A stretch of DNA of 39,864 nucleotides from Acidimicrobiales bacterium. GTDB lineage: Bacteria > Actinomycetota > Acidimicrobiia > Acidimicrobiales > Aldehydirespiratoraceae. Every line of letters starts with the position of its first letter. Position 1 is the stretch's first letter. The position numbers and the translations under genes were made by a program. The stretch spans positions 1 through 39,864 of the forward strand of contig JAKMFW010000006.1 of NCBI GenBank assembly GCA_022425325.1, in the 5' to 3' direction. The notes beneath the pieces were generated by a model. It was not told where the DNA came from, made no database searches, and was given only the letters and a program-made list of their open reading frames with translations. Of this stretch, positions 24,319 through 33,458 are shown piece after piece.

Positions 24319-25575
24319 GTGGCCAAGTTCGGTGAGGGTGGAGAACTCCTGAAGTGCTCGTTTTGCGGGAAGTCGCAAAAGCAGGTCAAGAAGTTGATCG
24401 CCGGCCCCGGCGTCTACATCTGCGACGAGTGCATTGATCTCTGCAACGAGATCATCGAAGAAGAACTGGCCGACACCTCCGACGTTTCGCTCGGTGAGCT
24501 GCCATCGCCCCGCGAGATCTACGCCTTCCTGAACGACTACATCGTCGGCCAGGATCAGGCGAAGCGGATCCTGTCCGTTGCGGTCTACAACCACTACAAG
24601 CGCGTTGAGCTGGGGAACAGCCTCGATGGCGAGGTCGAGCTGTCGAAGTCCAACATCTTGTTGATCGGCCCCACGGGCTGCGGCAAGACCCTGATGGCCC
24701 AGACCCTCGCCCGCATGCTCAACGTGCCGTTTGCGATCGCCGACGCCACCGCCCTCACCGAGGCCGGCTATGTCGGCGAAGATGTCGAGAACATCCTGCT
24801 GAAGCTGATCCAGGCCGCCGACTACGACGTCAAGAAGGCGGAGACCGGCATCATCTATATCGACGAGATCGACAAGGTCGCCCGCAAGAGCGAAAACCCG
24901 TCGATCACGCGTGACGTGTCGGGCGAAGGCGTGCAGCAGGCCCTGCTCAAGATCCTCGAGGGCACCTCGGCTGCCGTGCCGCCCCAGGGCGGACGCAAGC
25001 ACCCGCATCAGGAGTTCCTGCAGATCGACACCACCAACGTGCTGTTCATCTGTGGTGGCGCTTTCGCGGGGATCGAGAAGATCGTGGAGAACCGAATCGG
25101 TGCCAAGGGTGTCGGTTTCGGTGCCGACATCCGTCGTCCGGAAGACAAGGATCTCGGGGCGATCTTCAGCGACGTCAAGCCCGAGGATCTCGCCAAATTC
25201 GGCCTGATCCCCGAGTTCATCGGCCGCATGCCGGTCGTCGGCGCAGTCAACCACCTCGAACCTGATGCGCTCGTCGAGATTCTCACCGAGCCGCGCAACG
25301 CTCTCGTGAAGCAGTACCGCAAGATCTTCGAGTTCGAGAACGTCGACCTCGAGTTCACCCCCGACGCGCTCGACGCGATCGCCGAAGAGGCGATCAAGCG
25401 CAACACCGGCGCCCGTGGTCTGCGGTCGATCCTCGAGGAAACCCTCCTGGAGACGATGTACGACATCCCTGGCCGCGACGACGTCGCCAAGGTTGTCGTC
25501 ACCCGCGAGTGTGTGGTCGACGACGACGTCGCTCCCGAGGTCGTCACGCTCGGCGCCGACCGCCGCGCCAGCTAG
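24319..25575 (+). CDS. clpX: ATP-dependent Clp protease unfoldase subunit
   Basis: 418 aa, the hexameric AAA+ partner of ClpP that recognises ssrA-tagged proteins. The zinc-binding domain has Cys13, Cys16, Cys35 and Cys38; Walker A is GPTGCGKT, Walker [10 protein letters not shown], and the pore loop lies in GYVGEDVE. The C-terminal small domain includes [14 protein letters not shown]. Start is GTG 24319 behind GAGGGGG. It follows clpP by 19 bases. Confidence 0.97.
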   Translation: MAKFGEGGELLKCSFCGKSQKQVKKLIAGPGVYICDECIDLCNEIIEEELADTSDVSLGELPSPREIYAFLNDYIVGQDQAKRILSVAVYNHYKRVELGNSLDGEVELSKSNILLIGPTGCGKTLMAQTLARMLNVPFAIADATALTEAGYVGEDVENILLKLIQAADYDVKKAETGIIYIDEIDKVARKSENPSITRDVSGEGVQQALLKILEGTSAAVPPQGGRKHPHQEFLQIDTTNVLFICGGAFAGIEKIVENRIGAKGVGFGADIRRPEDKDLGAIFSDVKPEDLAKFGLIPEFIGRMPVVGAVNHLEPDALVEILTEPRNALVKQYRKIFEFENVDLEFTPDALDAIAEEAIKRNTGARGLRSILEETLLETMYDIPGRDDVAKVVVTRECVVDDDVAPEVVTLGADRRAS

Positions 25576-25581
25576 CACCCC

Positions 25582-26880
25582 GTGGAGTTCGACGAGGCGC
25601 TCGCTCGGCTCGATGCGCTGATCAACTACGAGACCGTTCCGCGGGCCGGCGCCATCGACGGCCTCACGCTCGAGCCCATGCAGGAACTGATGAGCCTGCT
25701 CGGCGACCCGCAGCAGGCCTATCCGGTGATCCACATCACCGGCACCAACGGCAAAGGCTCGACCACCCGCCTGATGGAGTCGCTCCTCCAGGCGATGGGG
25801 CTTCGGGTCGGCACCTACACCAGCCCCCACCTCGAATCGGTTGTCGAACGCATCCGGCTCGGCGGCGATCCGATCAGTGCCGACGCGTTCGGTGAGGCCA
25901 TTGGCACCGTCCTCACGGCGATCGAGGCGAGCGGCCGTGAACCCATGACCTGGTTCGAGACCGTCACCGCTGCCGCGCTGCTGGAATTCGCCAACGAGGC
26001 GGTCGACGTTGCGATCGTCGAGGTCGGCATGCTCGGCCGCTACGACGCCACCAATGTCGTGTCCGCACAGGTGGCTGTCGTCACCAACATCGGGCTCGAC
26101 CACACCTCGGGAGCAGGGGAGTGGCGTCGAGCAATTGCCTCCGAAAAGGCGGGCATCATCGAGCCGTCGTCCACCCTGGTGCTCGGCGAACTCGATGCGT
26201 CACTGCAACCGATCTTCCTCGCCGAGGGGCCCGCACGAGCCGTCGTCCGCGGTGAGGCATTCGACCTCACCGACGATCGCCTTGCTGTCGGCGGCCGCCT
26301 GCTCGGCGTGCGCACGCCGCGGGGCCTCTACGACGAGGTGTTCTTGTCGTTGCATGGAGCCCACCAGGCCGAGAATGCCTCGTTGGCGCTCACGGCCGTC
26401 GAGGAATTCTTCGATTCGCCGCTGCCCGACGATGTGGTCGAGGAGGCCTTCGGCACGACCGTCGTCCCCGGCCGTCTGGAGGTCGTGCACCGCGGCCCTA
26501 CGGTCGTGGTCGACACTGCACACAACGTGCCGGGGGCTGCGGCGCTTGCCGAGTCGATTGCCGACGACTTCGGTCAGGGCGGCCGTCGCTACCTCGTCCT
26601 CGGGATGCAAGACGGGCGAGTGCCTGTCGACGTCGCACGCGCGCTGCAGGTGGCGAACTACCAGCTGGTTGCGGCATGCACGGCGCCCACCGCTCGCGGC
26701 CTGGACGCAGAGACGCTCGCTGATGCGGTGCGGGAGGCCGGTGGTCAGGCCGACGCCGTCTTCGACGTTGAGTCGGCGTTCGATCACGTCTACAACCAGG
26801 CCGAGGACGACGATCTGATCGTCGTCGCCGGTTCGAATCCGGTCGTCGGCATCGTGCGTGCTCTTGCCGAAGATCTCTAG
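25582..26880 (+). CDS. folC: Dihydrofolate synthase/folylpolyglutamate synthase
   Basis: 432 aa, Mur-ligase family. Adds glutamate to dihydropteroate and folates. ATP loop ITGTNGKGSTTRL, YTSPHL, VEVGMLGRYDATNVV and NIGLDHT in order; the C-terminal ligase motif is VVDTAHNVPGAAAL where DGAHN is usual. Start is GTG 25582, six bases after the clpX stop, so probably co-transcribed. In many bacteria valS separates clpX from folC; it is absent here. Confidence 0.95.
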   Translation: MEFDEALARLDALINYETVPRAGAIDGLTLEPMQELMSLLGDPQQAYPVIHITGTNGKGSTTRLMESLLQAMGLRVGTYTSPHLESVVERIRLGGDPISADAFGEAIGTVLTAIEASGREPMTWFETVTAAALLEFANEAVDVAIVEVGMLGRYDATNVVSAQVAVVTNIGLDHTSGAGEWRRAIASEKAGIIEPSSTLVLGELDASLQPIFLAEGPARAVVRGEAFDLTDDRLAVGGRLLGVRTPRGLYDEVFLSLHGAHQAENASLALTAVEEFFDSPLPDDVVEEAFGTTVVPGRLEVVHRGPTVVVDTAHNVPGAAALAESIADDFGQGGRRYLVLGMQDGRVPVDVARALQVANYQLVAACTAPTARGLDAETLADAVREAGGQADAVFDVESAFDHVYNQAEDDDLIVVAGSNPVVGIVRALAEDL

Positions 26881-26932
26881 GCCTGTCGTCGGGCACTGGC
26901 CGATCGAACGTCGAGCCGCGTCAGCTCACCGA

Positions 26933-26938
26933 TAGCCT
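26933..26938 (+). promoter_or_regulatory. -10-like box TAGCCT of ndk
   Basis: Ends 7 bases before ATG 26946, suggesting ndk has its own leaderless transcript separate from folC. Confidence 0.5.
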
Positions 26939-26945
26939 CGCAGCC

Positions 26946-27356
26946 ATGAATCGCACGTTCATCATCTGCAAGCCCGACGCCGTCGAACGAGGCCTCGTCG
27001 GCCAGATCCTCAGCCGTTTCGAGACCAAGGGATTCTCGATCGTTGCCGCCGAGCTTCGCACGCTCGACGCCGACACGCTCGCTCGTCACTACGAGGAGCA
27101 TGTCGGCAAGGGCTTCTACGACGACCTGGTCGCCTTCATGAGCCGTGGTCCGGCCCTCGTCGCCGTCATCGAGGGCCCGGAGGGCACCTGGGAGACCGTT
27201 CGCGAGATGATGGGCGCCACCAACCCCATGAAGTCCGCTCCCGGCACGATCCGCGGCGATTTCGGCACCGAGTTCACCGAAAATCTGATCCACGGTTCCG
27301 ACTCCGCCGAGTCGGCCGCCCGCGAGATCGGCATCTTCTTCCCGGAACTGGGCTGA
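26946..27356 (+). CDS. ndk: Nucleoside diphosphate kinase
   Basis: 136 aa, standard length. Balances NTP and dNTP pools by ping-pong phosphotransfer. N-terminal RTFIICKPDAVERGLVGQI, then VAVIEGPEGTWETVREMMGATNP, and the active-site His in LIHGSDSAESAAREIGIFF. It sits between folC and mreB, as often in actinobacteria. Confidence 0.97.
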   Translation: MNRTFIICKPDAVERGLVGQILSRFETKGFSIVAAELRTLDADTLARHYEEHVGKGFYDDLVAFMSRGPALVAVIEGPEGTWETVREMMGATNPMKSAPGTIRGDFGTEFTENLIHGSDSAESAAREIGIFFPELG

Positions 27357-27363
27357 CCTCGGT

Positions 27364-27383
27364 TGGGATCGGGCGAGATCCCA
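27364..27383 (+). terminator. Hairpin after ndk
   Basis: TGGGATC, loop GGGCGA, GATCCCA: a perfect 7-bp stem 8 bases after the ndk stop. There is no U-tract, so it may be a transcript-end stabiliser or weak terminator. The rest of 27384-27561 holds the mreB promoter region. Confidence 0.5.
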
Positions 27384-27453
27384 CCGGGAGGGCGCGCCCA
27401 CCGCGCGAGAGACCTCACGGTCCGTAGTCGTATGGACACGGCCCGTCGGACTG

Positions 27454-27484
27454 TTGCAGTTTGGTGACCTTTCCGGCGTAGACT
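27454..27484 (+). promoter_or_regulatory. Candidate mreB operon promoter
   Basis: TTGCAG (27454-27459) and TAGACT (27479-27484), spacing 19. This leaves a leader of about 70 bases with a GAGG ribosome-binding site (27551-27554) 7 bases before ATG 27562, which fixes the mreB start. Confidence 0.35.
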
Positions 27485-27561
27485 TCCTTCCCACGTGGTG
27501 GAAACCGGCGGCATCCGCTGCCGCACACCCGCTCCCGCTCCCCTCGATTCGAGGCACTCTC

Positions 27562-28611
27562 ATGGTTGCAGACTCCCTGCTTTCGAGCTTTGGCGCCGTC
27601 ATCGGACGGGACATGGCCGTCGACCTCGGCACCGCGAACACGCTCGTGTACGTGCGTGGTGAAGGCATCGTTCTCGACGAACCGTCGGTGGTCGCCATCA
27701 ACACCAACGACGGGCGGCCGCTTGCGGTCGGCCTCGAAGCCAAGCGGATGATCGGCCGCACACCCTCGAACATCCAGGCGATCCGCCCCCTGAAGGACGG
27801 CGTGATCGCCGACTTCGAGATCTGCGAGAAGATGCTCCGCTACTTCATCCAGAAGGTGCATCAGCGCAAGTGGGCCAAGCCCCGTATGGTCATCGCCGTT
27901 CCGTCGGGCATCACCGGCGTCGAGCAGCGAGCGGTGCAAGAGGCCGCCGAGTTCGCCGGCGCCCGCAAGCCCGCCTACATCATCGAAGAGCCGATGGCGG
28001 CAGCGATCGGCGCTGGTCTCCCGGTGCAGCACCCGACCGGCAACATGATCGTCGACATCGGCGGTGGCACCACCGAAGTCGCCGTGATCTCACTCGGTGG
28101 CGTGGTCGCCAGCCAATCGGCGCGAGTCGGTGGCGATGAACTCGACGATGCGATCATGCAGTACATCAAGAAGGAGTTCAGCCTGGCGCTCGGCGAGCGG
28201 ACGGCTGAGGAGATCAAGATGCAGCTCGGTACGGCGTGGCCGCTCGAGCGTGAGATCCGGGCCGAAGTCCGCGGCCGCGACCTTGTCAGCGGTCTGCCTC
28301 GCACGATCGTCGTCTCAACCAACGACATCCGCGAGGCGCTCGAAGAGCCCGTCGCTGCGATTTGTGATGCCGTGAAGTCGACCCTCGACAAGACCCCGCC
28401 CGAACTCGCCGCCGACATCATGGACAGTGGCATCACGCTCGCCGGTGGCGGTGCGCTGCTCAAGGGCATCGACGAACGTCTCCACGACGAAACCGGCATG
28501 CCCATCCGCATCGCCTCGGATCCGCTCTTCGCGGTTGCGACCGGTTCGGGCCAGGTGCTGGAAGAGTTCGAAGCGTTGCGCGGTGTGGTCCTGAGCTCGG
28601 GCGAGCTCTAG
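27562..28611 (+). CDS. mreB: Rod shape-determining actin homologue MreB
   Basis: 349 aa. Membrane-associated filament that guides lateral wall synthesis. Phosphate-1 loop DMAVDLGTANTLVYV, phosphate-2 NMIVDIGGGTTEVAVISLGG and the adenosine motif SGITLAGGGALLKG are intact. The start is ATG 27562 by ribosome-binding site and family length; an upstream in-frame extension has no similarity. First gene of a five-gene elongasome operon. Confidence 0.97.
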   Translation: MVADSLLSSFGAVIGRDMAVDLGTANTLVYVRGEGIVLDEPSVVAINTNDGRPLAVGLEAKRMIGRTPSNIQAIRPLKDGVIADFEICEKMLRYFIQKVHQRKWAKPRMVIAVPSGITGVEQRAVQEAAEFAGARKPAYIIEEPMAAAIGAGLPVQHPTGNMIVDIGGGTTEVAVISLGGVVASQSARVGGDELDDAIMQYIKKEFSLALGERTAEEIKMQLGTAWPLEREIRAEVRGRDLVSGLPRTIVVSTNDIREALEEPVAAICDAVKSTLDKTPPELAADIMDSGITLAGGGALLKGIDERLHDETGMPIRIASDPLFAVATGSGQVLEEFEALRGVVLSSGEL

Positions 28612-28621
28612 TCGTCGCACC

Positions 28622-29554
28622 ATGGCGCTGACCCAGCGCTCCATCGGGAAATCCCGACACCGCATGATCTTGCTGGTGTTGACGGCGATCACCCTGCTCT
28701 CGCTTGATCTCAGCAGCTTCGGCCCGCTCGGAACAGCGCAGCGGCTTGTTCGCGACCTTCTGCACCCGATCACCGAGGTGGCGGGCGCAATCGTCTCGCC
28801 GTTCTCTGATGCCTGGAACGCCGTCTTCGACTACGACGACCTCGAGGCGCAGAACCGGCTGCTCACCGAGCGAATTCAACAACTCGAGGGCAACGAACTG
28901 GCGGTCGAGGCCGAGCGAGCCGAGTTCGAACGGCTGCGTGCCGCCACAGGCGTCGACGTTCGCCCCGACCTCGCCCGGGTGACGGCGACCGTGGTTCGAG
29001 GCGGGGTCGGCAACTTCGACGACGACGTCATCACGATCGACAGAGGGAGTCAGGACGGCGTGCGCGCTGGCATGGCCGTCGTCACGAATGCAGGGCTCGT
29101 CGGCCGGGTCGAGCGCGTCGACGCAACCACCTCGGCCGTGCTGCTGCTCACCGACACCGATCTGATCGTCGGTGTGCGACTCGCCGACACCGACGAGGTC
29201 GGACTCGGCCACGTCGACCCCGACGATGTCTCGATCTTCATCGTCGATACCGGCTTGGAGTGGCCCGAGGACGGCAACGAGTCGCTGCTGCCGGCGCTCG
29301 ACACCGTTGTGGTCACCGCGGCGACCAGTCGCTACCCGGCAGAGATTCCGCTCGGCCGTATTGTCGAAATCCTGCCTGGCGACGAGGACATGCTCACCAT
29401 GCACGTCCGCGTCGCTCTCGCCAACGACATCACCGACCTCGGCTTCGTCTCGGTGTTGCTCGCCGAAGGGGTCGACCAAGTGCCGCTCGACGAGCCCGTC
29501 CCGAGCACGTCGATCCCGCTCACCACCACGACCTCCGCTGGGGAGGGATCGTGA
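28622..29554 (+). CDS. mreC: Rod shape-determining protein MreC
   Basis: 310 aa. An N-terminal basic stretch and membrane helix (RMILLVLTAITLLSLDL), a coiled coil (LEAQNRLLTERIQQLEGNELAVEAERAEFERLRAATG), then two beta-barrel domains facing outward (ITIDRGSQDGVRAGMAVVTNAGLVGRV), and a Thr-rich C-terminal tail. It links MreB to PBP2 and RodA. It lies 10 bases after mreB and overlaps mreD by four bases (GTGA). Confidence 0.95.
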   Translation: MALTQRSIGKSRHRMILLVLTAITLLSLDLSSFGPLGTAQRLVRDLLHPITEVAGAIVSPFSDAWNAVFDYDDLEAQNRLLTERIQQLEGNELAVEAERAEFERLRAATGVDVRPDLARVTATVVRGGVGNFDDDVITIDRGSQDGVRAGMAVVTNAGLVGRVERVDATTSAVLLLTDTDLIVGVRLADTDEVGLGHVDPDDVSIFIVDTGLEWPEDGNESLLPALDTVVVTAATSRYPAEIPLGRIVEILPGDEDMLTMHVRVALANDITDLGFVSVLLAEGVDQVPLDEPVPSTSIPLTTTTSAGEGS

Positions 29555-30045
29555 ACACCCCGGTCCGGCTGGGCATCGTCTTCGTCGGGGCGCTCGTCAT
29601 CCAACTGACGGTCTTCGTCGATGTGCGAATCTTTGGCGTCGCGCCGGAACTGCTCGCCCTCGTCGCCGTGGTCGCAGCGTTCTTCGTGGGCCCCGAGCGG
29701 GGCCCGGTCATCGCCTTCGTCGCCGGCCTGCTGTGGGACGTCTACCTGCCGACTCCGCTCGGCGTCTCGGCGGTCATCTTCGCCGTGGTCGCCTATGTCG
29801 TCGCCACGCTCAATGAGGGGCTGTTCCACGACACCCGGGCCCAGCTCGTCGGTGTGGTCGCCGTCGGCAGTGCCGCCAGCGTGATCGGCTATGCCCTGCT
29901 CGGCGCGATTGTGGGGGAGGGAGGCCTGATCTCCGCCGATCTCATCGTGATCGCCCTCGTCGTCGGCGCATTCAATGCCGTGCTCGCGCCGATCGCCGCG
30001 CCGATCATGGCGTGGGCGCTCGCTGCGGAGGTCGATCGTCGATGA
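29551..30045 (+). CDS. mreD: Rod shape-determining membrane protein MreD
   Basis: 164 aa with five or six hydrophobic helices and the MreD signature ELLALVAVVAAFFVGPERGPVIAFVAGLLWDVYLPTPLG. The start is GTG 29551 overlapping the mreC stop; a much longer frame upstream is a shadow of mreC. The end overlaps the mrdA start as ATGA. Confidence 0.92.
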   Translation: MNTPVRLGIVFVGALVIQLTVFVDVRIFGVAPELLALVAVVAAFFVGPERGPVIAFVAGLLWDVYLPTPLGVSAVIFAVVAYVVATLNEGLFHDTRAQLVGVVAVGSAASVIGYALLGAIVGEGGLISADLIVIALVVGAFNAVLAPIAAPIMAWALAAEVDRR

Positions 30046-32159
30046 CCGACGGCGCCCTCCGAATGCGGGTCTTCGCCTTCATCGCGCTCGTGTTGTTCGT
30101 CGGGCTCGTCGCCCGCCTGTGGTATCTGCAGGGACTCGAGGCTCAGCGCGAGGAACTCCAGCAGCGGGCCCAGACCAATGTGCTCGAAGAGGTCTACGAG
30201 GAGGCACCGCGGGGTCGCATTCTCGACCGCAACGGCCGGGTCATCGTCGACAACAAGGTCGTCGAGGTGGTCACGATCGATCGCGGGATCGTCGACGACC
30301 TCGACCCCGTCGAGCGCGATGCGATGTTCCTGCGCCTCGCAATCGCCATCAGTCGCTCGGGTCGGCTCACCAAGGTCGATGACATCGTCGACCAATACGG
30401 CGACCGTTCCTACGGTCCGTTCGAGCGAGTGCCCGTCGCGGTCGACGTCAACCCCGAGCTGCTCGTGTTCCTCGGCGAACGCCAAGATCAGTTTCCCGGC
30501 GTCAACGTCGTGCAACGCACCGTGCGGAGCTATCCCTACGGCACGACGGCTGCGCATCTACTCGGCTATGTCGGTCCGATCACCCGAACCGAGTGGGAGG
30601 CTCGCAACCAGCTGATCGATCCGGACGACCCTGCCGCGAAGACGTACCAGCTCAACCACGAGATCGGGAAGACCGGCGTCGAACTCATCTTCGAAGATGC
30701 ATTGCGCGGCGTGCCCGGCACTCGCTTCATTGAGGTCGACGCCAGCCGCAAGGTCGTGCGCGAATACGACTACGTGCCGCCGGTCCCCGGAAACGACGTC
30801 TGGCTGTCGATCGATCTCGATCTGCAAGCGCTCGCCGAACAGGAACTTGCGACCGGCCTCGCCGCCGCCCGATCGCGTACCCCGCAGGACGGGGCTCCGC
30901 CCAATGTCGCAGCAGCGGGCAGCGTCGTCGCCATCGACCCCCGAAACGGGGATTTGTTGGCGATGGCGTCGTTCCCGACCTACGAACCTGCGGATTTCGT
31001 CAACGGCATCACCGCTACCCAATTCGGCGAGCTCACGTCGGAGGACAACTTCTCGCCGATCCTCAACCGGGCGATCCAGGGTACGTATGCGCCGGGTTCG
31101 ACGTTCAAGCTGGTCACTGCGCTCGCTGCGCTACAGGAGGGGGTGCTGGGTGACGAGGGTCTTCGCCGGCCGACCGACCTCTATCTCGACACGGGCTCCT
31201 ACACGTACTCGAACTGCTTCCAGGAATCGAGTACCTGTCTGTTCAGCAGCCCCTACACCGGCGGGGGCCGTCAGGTCGACCTCCCGGCTGCGCTGCGGGT
31301 CTCGAGCGACACCTACTTCTACGAGATCGCCGGCGAGGGTTTCTGGACTCGCTCGAGCGAGCCCGACGACGACGGTCTTCGTCCCGACGAGGGAATCCAG
31401 CTGTGGGCCCGGGCGCTCGGTTTCGGCAGCGATTCGGGATTGCAGATCCCGTACGAGCGTTCCGGGGGCGTCCCCGATCGCGACTATTACGACCGCCAGT
31501 TCGATGCCGGTGTGTTTGCTGTCGACGGGAGCCAGTGGTTCGCCGGTGCCACCATCAACCTTTCGATCGGTCAGGGTGAGTTGCTGGTCACGCCGCTGCA
31601 GTTGGCGAACGCCTATGCGACCTTTGGCAACGGCGGTGCGCTTCACCAGCCGAATGTTGCGGTGCGGGTCACCGATCCCGACGGGGAGATGGTGCGTGAG
31701 TTCGGGCCCCGTGTGCTGCGCGACCTGGAGATCCCCGAGGAGTTCCAGGCGCCGATCGAGGAAGGCCTGCTTGGTGCCACGATGGACACCGGAGGTACCG
31801 CGGCCCGCGTCTTCGGGCAGGCCGACTTCAACGTGTGGAACTGGCCGGTCGCCGGCAAGACCGGCACCGCCGAGGTCGACTTGAAGGCGGATACGTCGTT
31901 GTTCGCTGCCTACGGCCCTGTCTACCGTCCGGGGTCGGCGGTCGGGCTCGACACGGTGCCTGAGGTGGCGCTCTCGGTGGTGATGGAGGAGTCCGGATTC
32001 GGCAGCGCGTCAGCGGCGCCCGTCGCTGCGGCGATCTTCGAACACCTCGCCACGGATACCGTGCCCGTCGCCCGATCACTCAACGAGACGGCCCGCTACG
32101 CCCTCGGCCTGATCGACGACGATGGCCAGACGACGACCAGCGCAGGGGCGAACGGATGA
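30042..32159 (+). CDS. mrdA: Penicillin-binding protein 2, elongasome transpeptidase
   Basis: 705 aa. A membrane anchor near residues 10-28, a PBP dimerisation domain (RGRILDRNGRVIVDNKVV) and a transpeptidase domain with the active-site serine in APGSTFKL, the SxN-equivalent in VSSDTYFYE and KTGTAEV. It cross-links peptidoglycan made by RodA. Both ends overlap neighbours as ATGA, so PBP2 and RodA output is coupled. Confidence 0.96.
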   Translation: MTDGALRMRVFAFIALVLFVGLVARLWYLQGLEAQREELQQRAQTNVLEEVYEEAPRGRILDRNGRVIVDNKVVEVVTIDRGIVDDLDPVERDAMFLRLAIAISRSGRLTKVDDIVDQYGDRSYGPFERVPVAVDVNPELLVFLGERQDQFPGVNVVQRTVRSYPYGTTAAHLLGYVGPITRTEWEARNQLIDPDDPAAKTYQLNHEIGKTGVELIFEDALRGVPGTRFIEVDASRKVVREYDYVPPVPGNDVWLSIDLDLQALAEQELATGLAAARSRTPQDGAPPNVAAAGSVVAIDPRNGDLLAMASFPTYEPADFVNGITATQFGELTSEDNFSPILNRAIQGTYAPGSTFKLVTALAALQEGVLGDEGLRRPTDLYLDTGSYTYSNCFQESSTCLFSSPYTGGGRQVDLPAALRVSSDTYFYEIAGEGFWTRSSEPDDDGLRPDEGIQLWARALGFGSDSGLQIPYERSGGVPDRDYYDRQFDAGVFAVDGSQWFAGATINLSIGQGELLVTPLQLANAYATFGNGGALHQPNVAVRVTDPDGEMVREFGPRVLRDLEIPEEFQAPIEEGLLGATMDTGGTAARVFGQADFNVWNWPVAGKTGTAEVDLKADTSLFAAYGPVYRPGSAVGLDTVPEVALSVVMEESGFGSASAAPVAAAIFEHLATDTVPVARSLNETARYALGLIDDDGQTTTSAGANG

Positions 32160-33325
32160 CCACGTTCCCGGCTGCCGGCGGTCGTTTCCGCGAAGAGCGC
32201 GACCCGTGGTGGTTCGTCGTCGACCCGCTCCTGATCCTGTCGGTCATGGCGATCACGGCGATGGGTGCACTGCTGGTCTACTCAGCCACCCGGGGTCCCG
32301 CCACCGAACTCGATCCGGCCGATACATCGTTTCTCACCCGGCAGGTCCTCTTCGCCGTTGTCGGCGCCGGCTTCGGTCTCTTCGCTGCGCTGATCAATAT
32401 CGAACGTATCCGGAGCCTCGTGAGTGTTGCCTACATCGCCACGCTGGGCCTGCTCTTCGGCGTCGTGCTCTTCGGTGCCAACATCAACGGCACTCAGGCC
32501 TGGTATCGAGCCGGTGGCTTCACGTTCCAGCCGTCGGAACCCGGCAAACTCGTGCTCATCGTCGCGCTCGCCACTGTGTTCTCCGGCGACCGCGTCGGCT
32601 TCCAGCGCATGGCGGCCGGCCTGCTCTTGGCCAGCGTACCGATCGGCCTCATCTTGTTGCAGCCTGATCTCGGCACCGTGCTCGTCTACATCGTCATCAC
32701 CGCCGTGATGATCACGATGAGCAATATCTCGATGCGGCTGATCTTGCTCCTCGTGCTCGCTGCGATCACGGCGATCACGATGATCTTCACCTCCGACGTG
32801 CTCAAGGACTACCAGAAGGACCGGTTGACGGTCTTCGTGCTCGACGACGAGGCCGTCGCCGAACTGGGCGCCGATGCCGTGCGCGTGGCCTACAACGCCG
32901 AACAATCCCAGATCGCCATCGGCAACGGCGGGCTGACAGGCACCGGCTTGTTCCAGGGCACACAGACCAGTTCGAACCTCGTACCTGAACAGCAGACCGA
33001 CTTCATCTTCTCGGTGGCGGGGGAGGAGCTCGGTTTCCGTGGCGCAGCCATCCTGCTCGTGCTGTTCGCCGTGGTCGTCCTGCGGATCTGGCGGGTCGCG
33101 GTCCGGGCCTCCGACGAGTTCGACCGTCTCCTCGCGGTGGGTGTGATGTCGATGTTTGTGTTCCAGGTCTTCCAGTCCGCCGGCATGACGATGGGGATGA
33201 TGCCGGTCACGGGTATTCCGATGCCGTTCGTGTCGTACGGCGGATCGTCGATGCTCACCTCGATGATCGCAATCGGCCTGATTCTGGGCGTCTACCGCCG
33301 CCGCTTCGACTACGTCCGAGCCTGA
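32156..33325 (+). CDS. rodA: SEDS peptidoglycan glycosyltransferase RodA
   Basis: 389 aa with about ten membrane helices. SEDS hallmarks: AWYRAGGFTFQPSEPGKL, LLQPDLGTVLVY, VPEQQTDFIFSVAGEELGF and PVTGIPMPFVSYGGSSML. It polymerises glycan strands in the elongasome with PBP2. Last gene of the mreBCD-mrdA-rodA operon; a hairpin follows. Confidence 0.96.
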   Translation: MTTFPAAGGRFREERDPWWFVVDPLLILSVMAITAMGALLVYSATRGPATELDPADTSFLTRQVLFAVVGAGFGLFAALINIERIRSLVSVAYIATLGLLFGVVLFGANINGTQAWYRAGGFTFQPSEPGKLVLIVALATVFSGDRVGFQRMAAGLLLASVPIGLILLQPDLGTVLVYIVITAVMITMSNISMRLILLLVLAAITAITMIFTSDVLKDYQKDRLTVFVLDDEAVAELGADAVRVAYNAEQSQIAIGNGGLTGTGLFQGTQTSSNLVPEQQTDFIFSVAGEELGFRGAAILLVLFAVVVLRIWRVAVRASDEFDRLLAVGVMSMFVFQVFQSAGMTMGMMPVTGIPMPFVSYGGSSMLTSMIAIGLILGVYRRRFDYVRA

Positions 33326-33338
33326 GCGGGAATCCGGA

Positions 33339-33354
33339 GCGCACCGGAGTGCGC
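33339..33354 (+). terminator. Hairpin after rodA
   Basis: GCGCAC, loop CGGA, GTGCGC, 13 bases after the rodA stop. There is no U-tract; a termination role is inferred from its position at the operon end. The rest of the 133-base gap holds the next promoter. Confidence 0.4.
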
Positions 33355-33446
33355 CTCACGGGACATGCGGCCATAGGCGGCGCCGAGAGGCGATGACCGC
33401 CTCCGGGCCCCGGCTGTGGATTCACCGGGCGGTCGGAGCGCGCCGG

Positions 33447-33452
33447 TAGCCT
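33447..33452 (+). promoter_or_regulatory. -10-like box TAGCCT of the radical SAM gene
   Basis: Ends 6 bases before ATG 33459, same hexamer as ndk. Confidence 0.5.
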
Positions 33453-33458
33453 GTCACG

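Noticed and set aside
24292-26103. 600-codon open frame antisense to clpX and folC
   Set aside because: High-GC codon bias opens the complementary frame. The sequence is rich in runs such as DDV, HDR and VVVD typical of antisense shadows, and clpX/folC are certain. The same applies to long antisense frames at 18308-19966 and 33255-35180.
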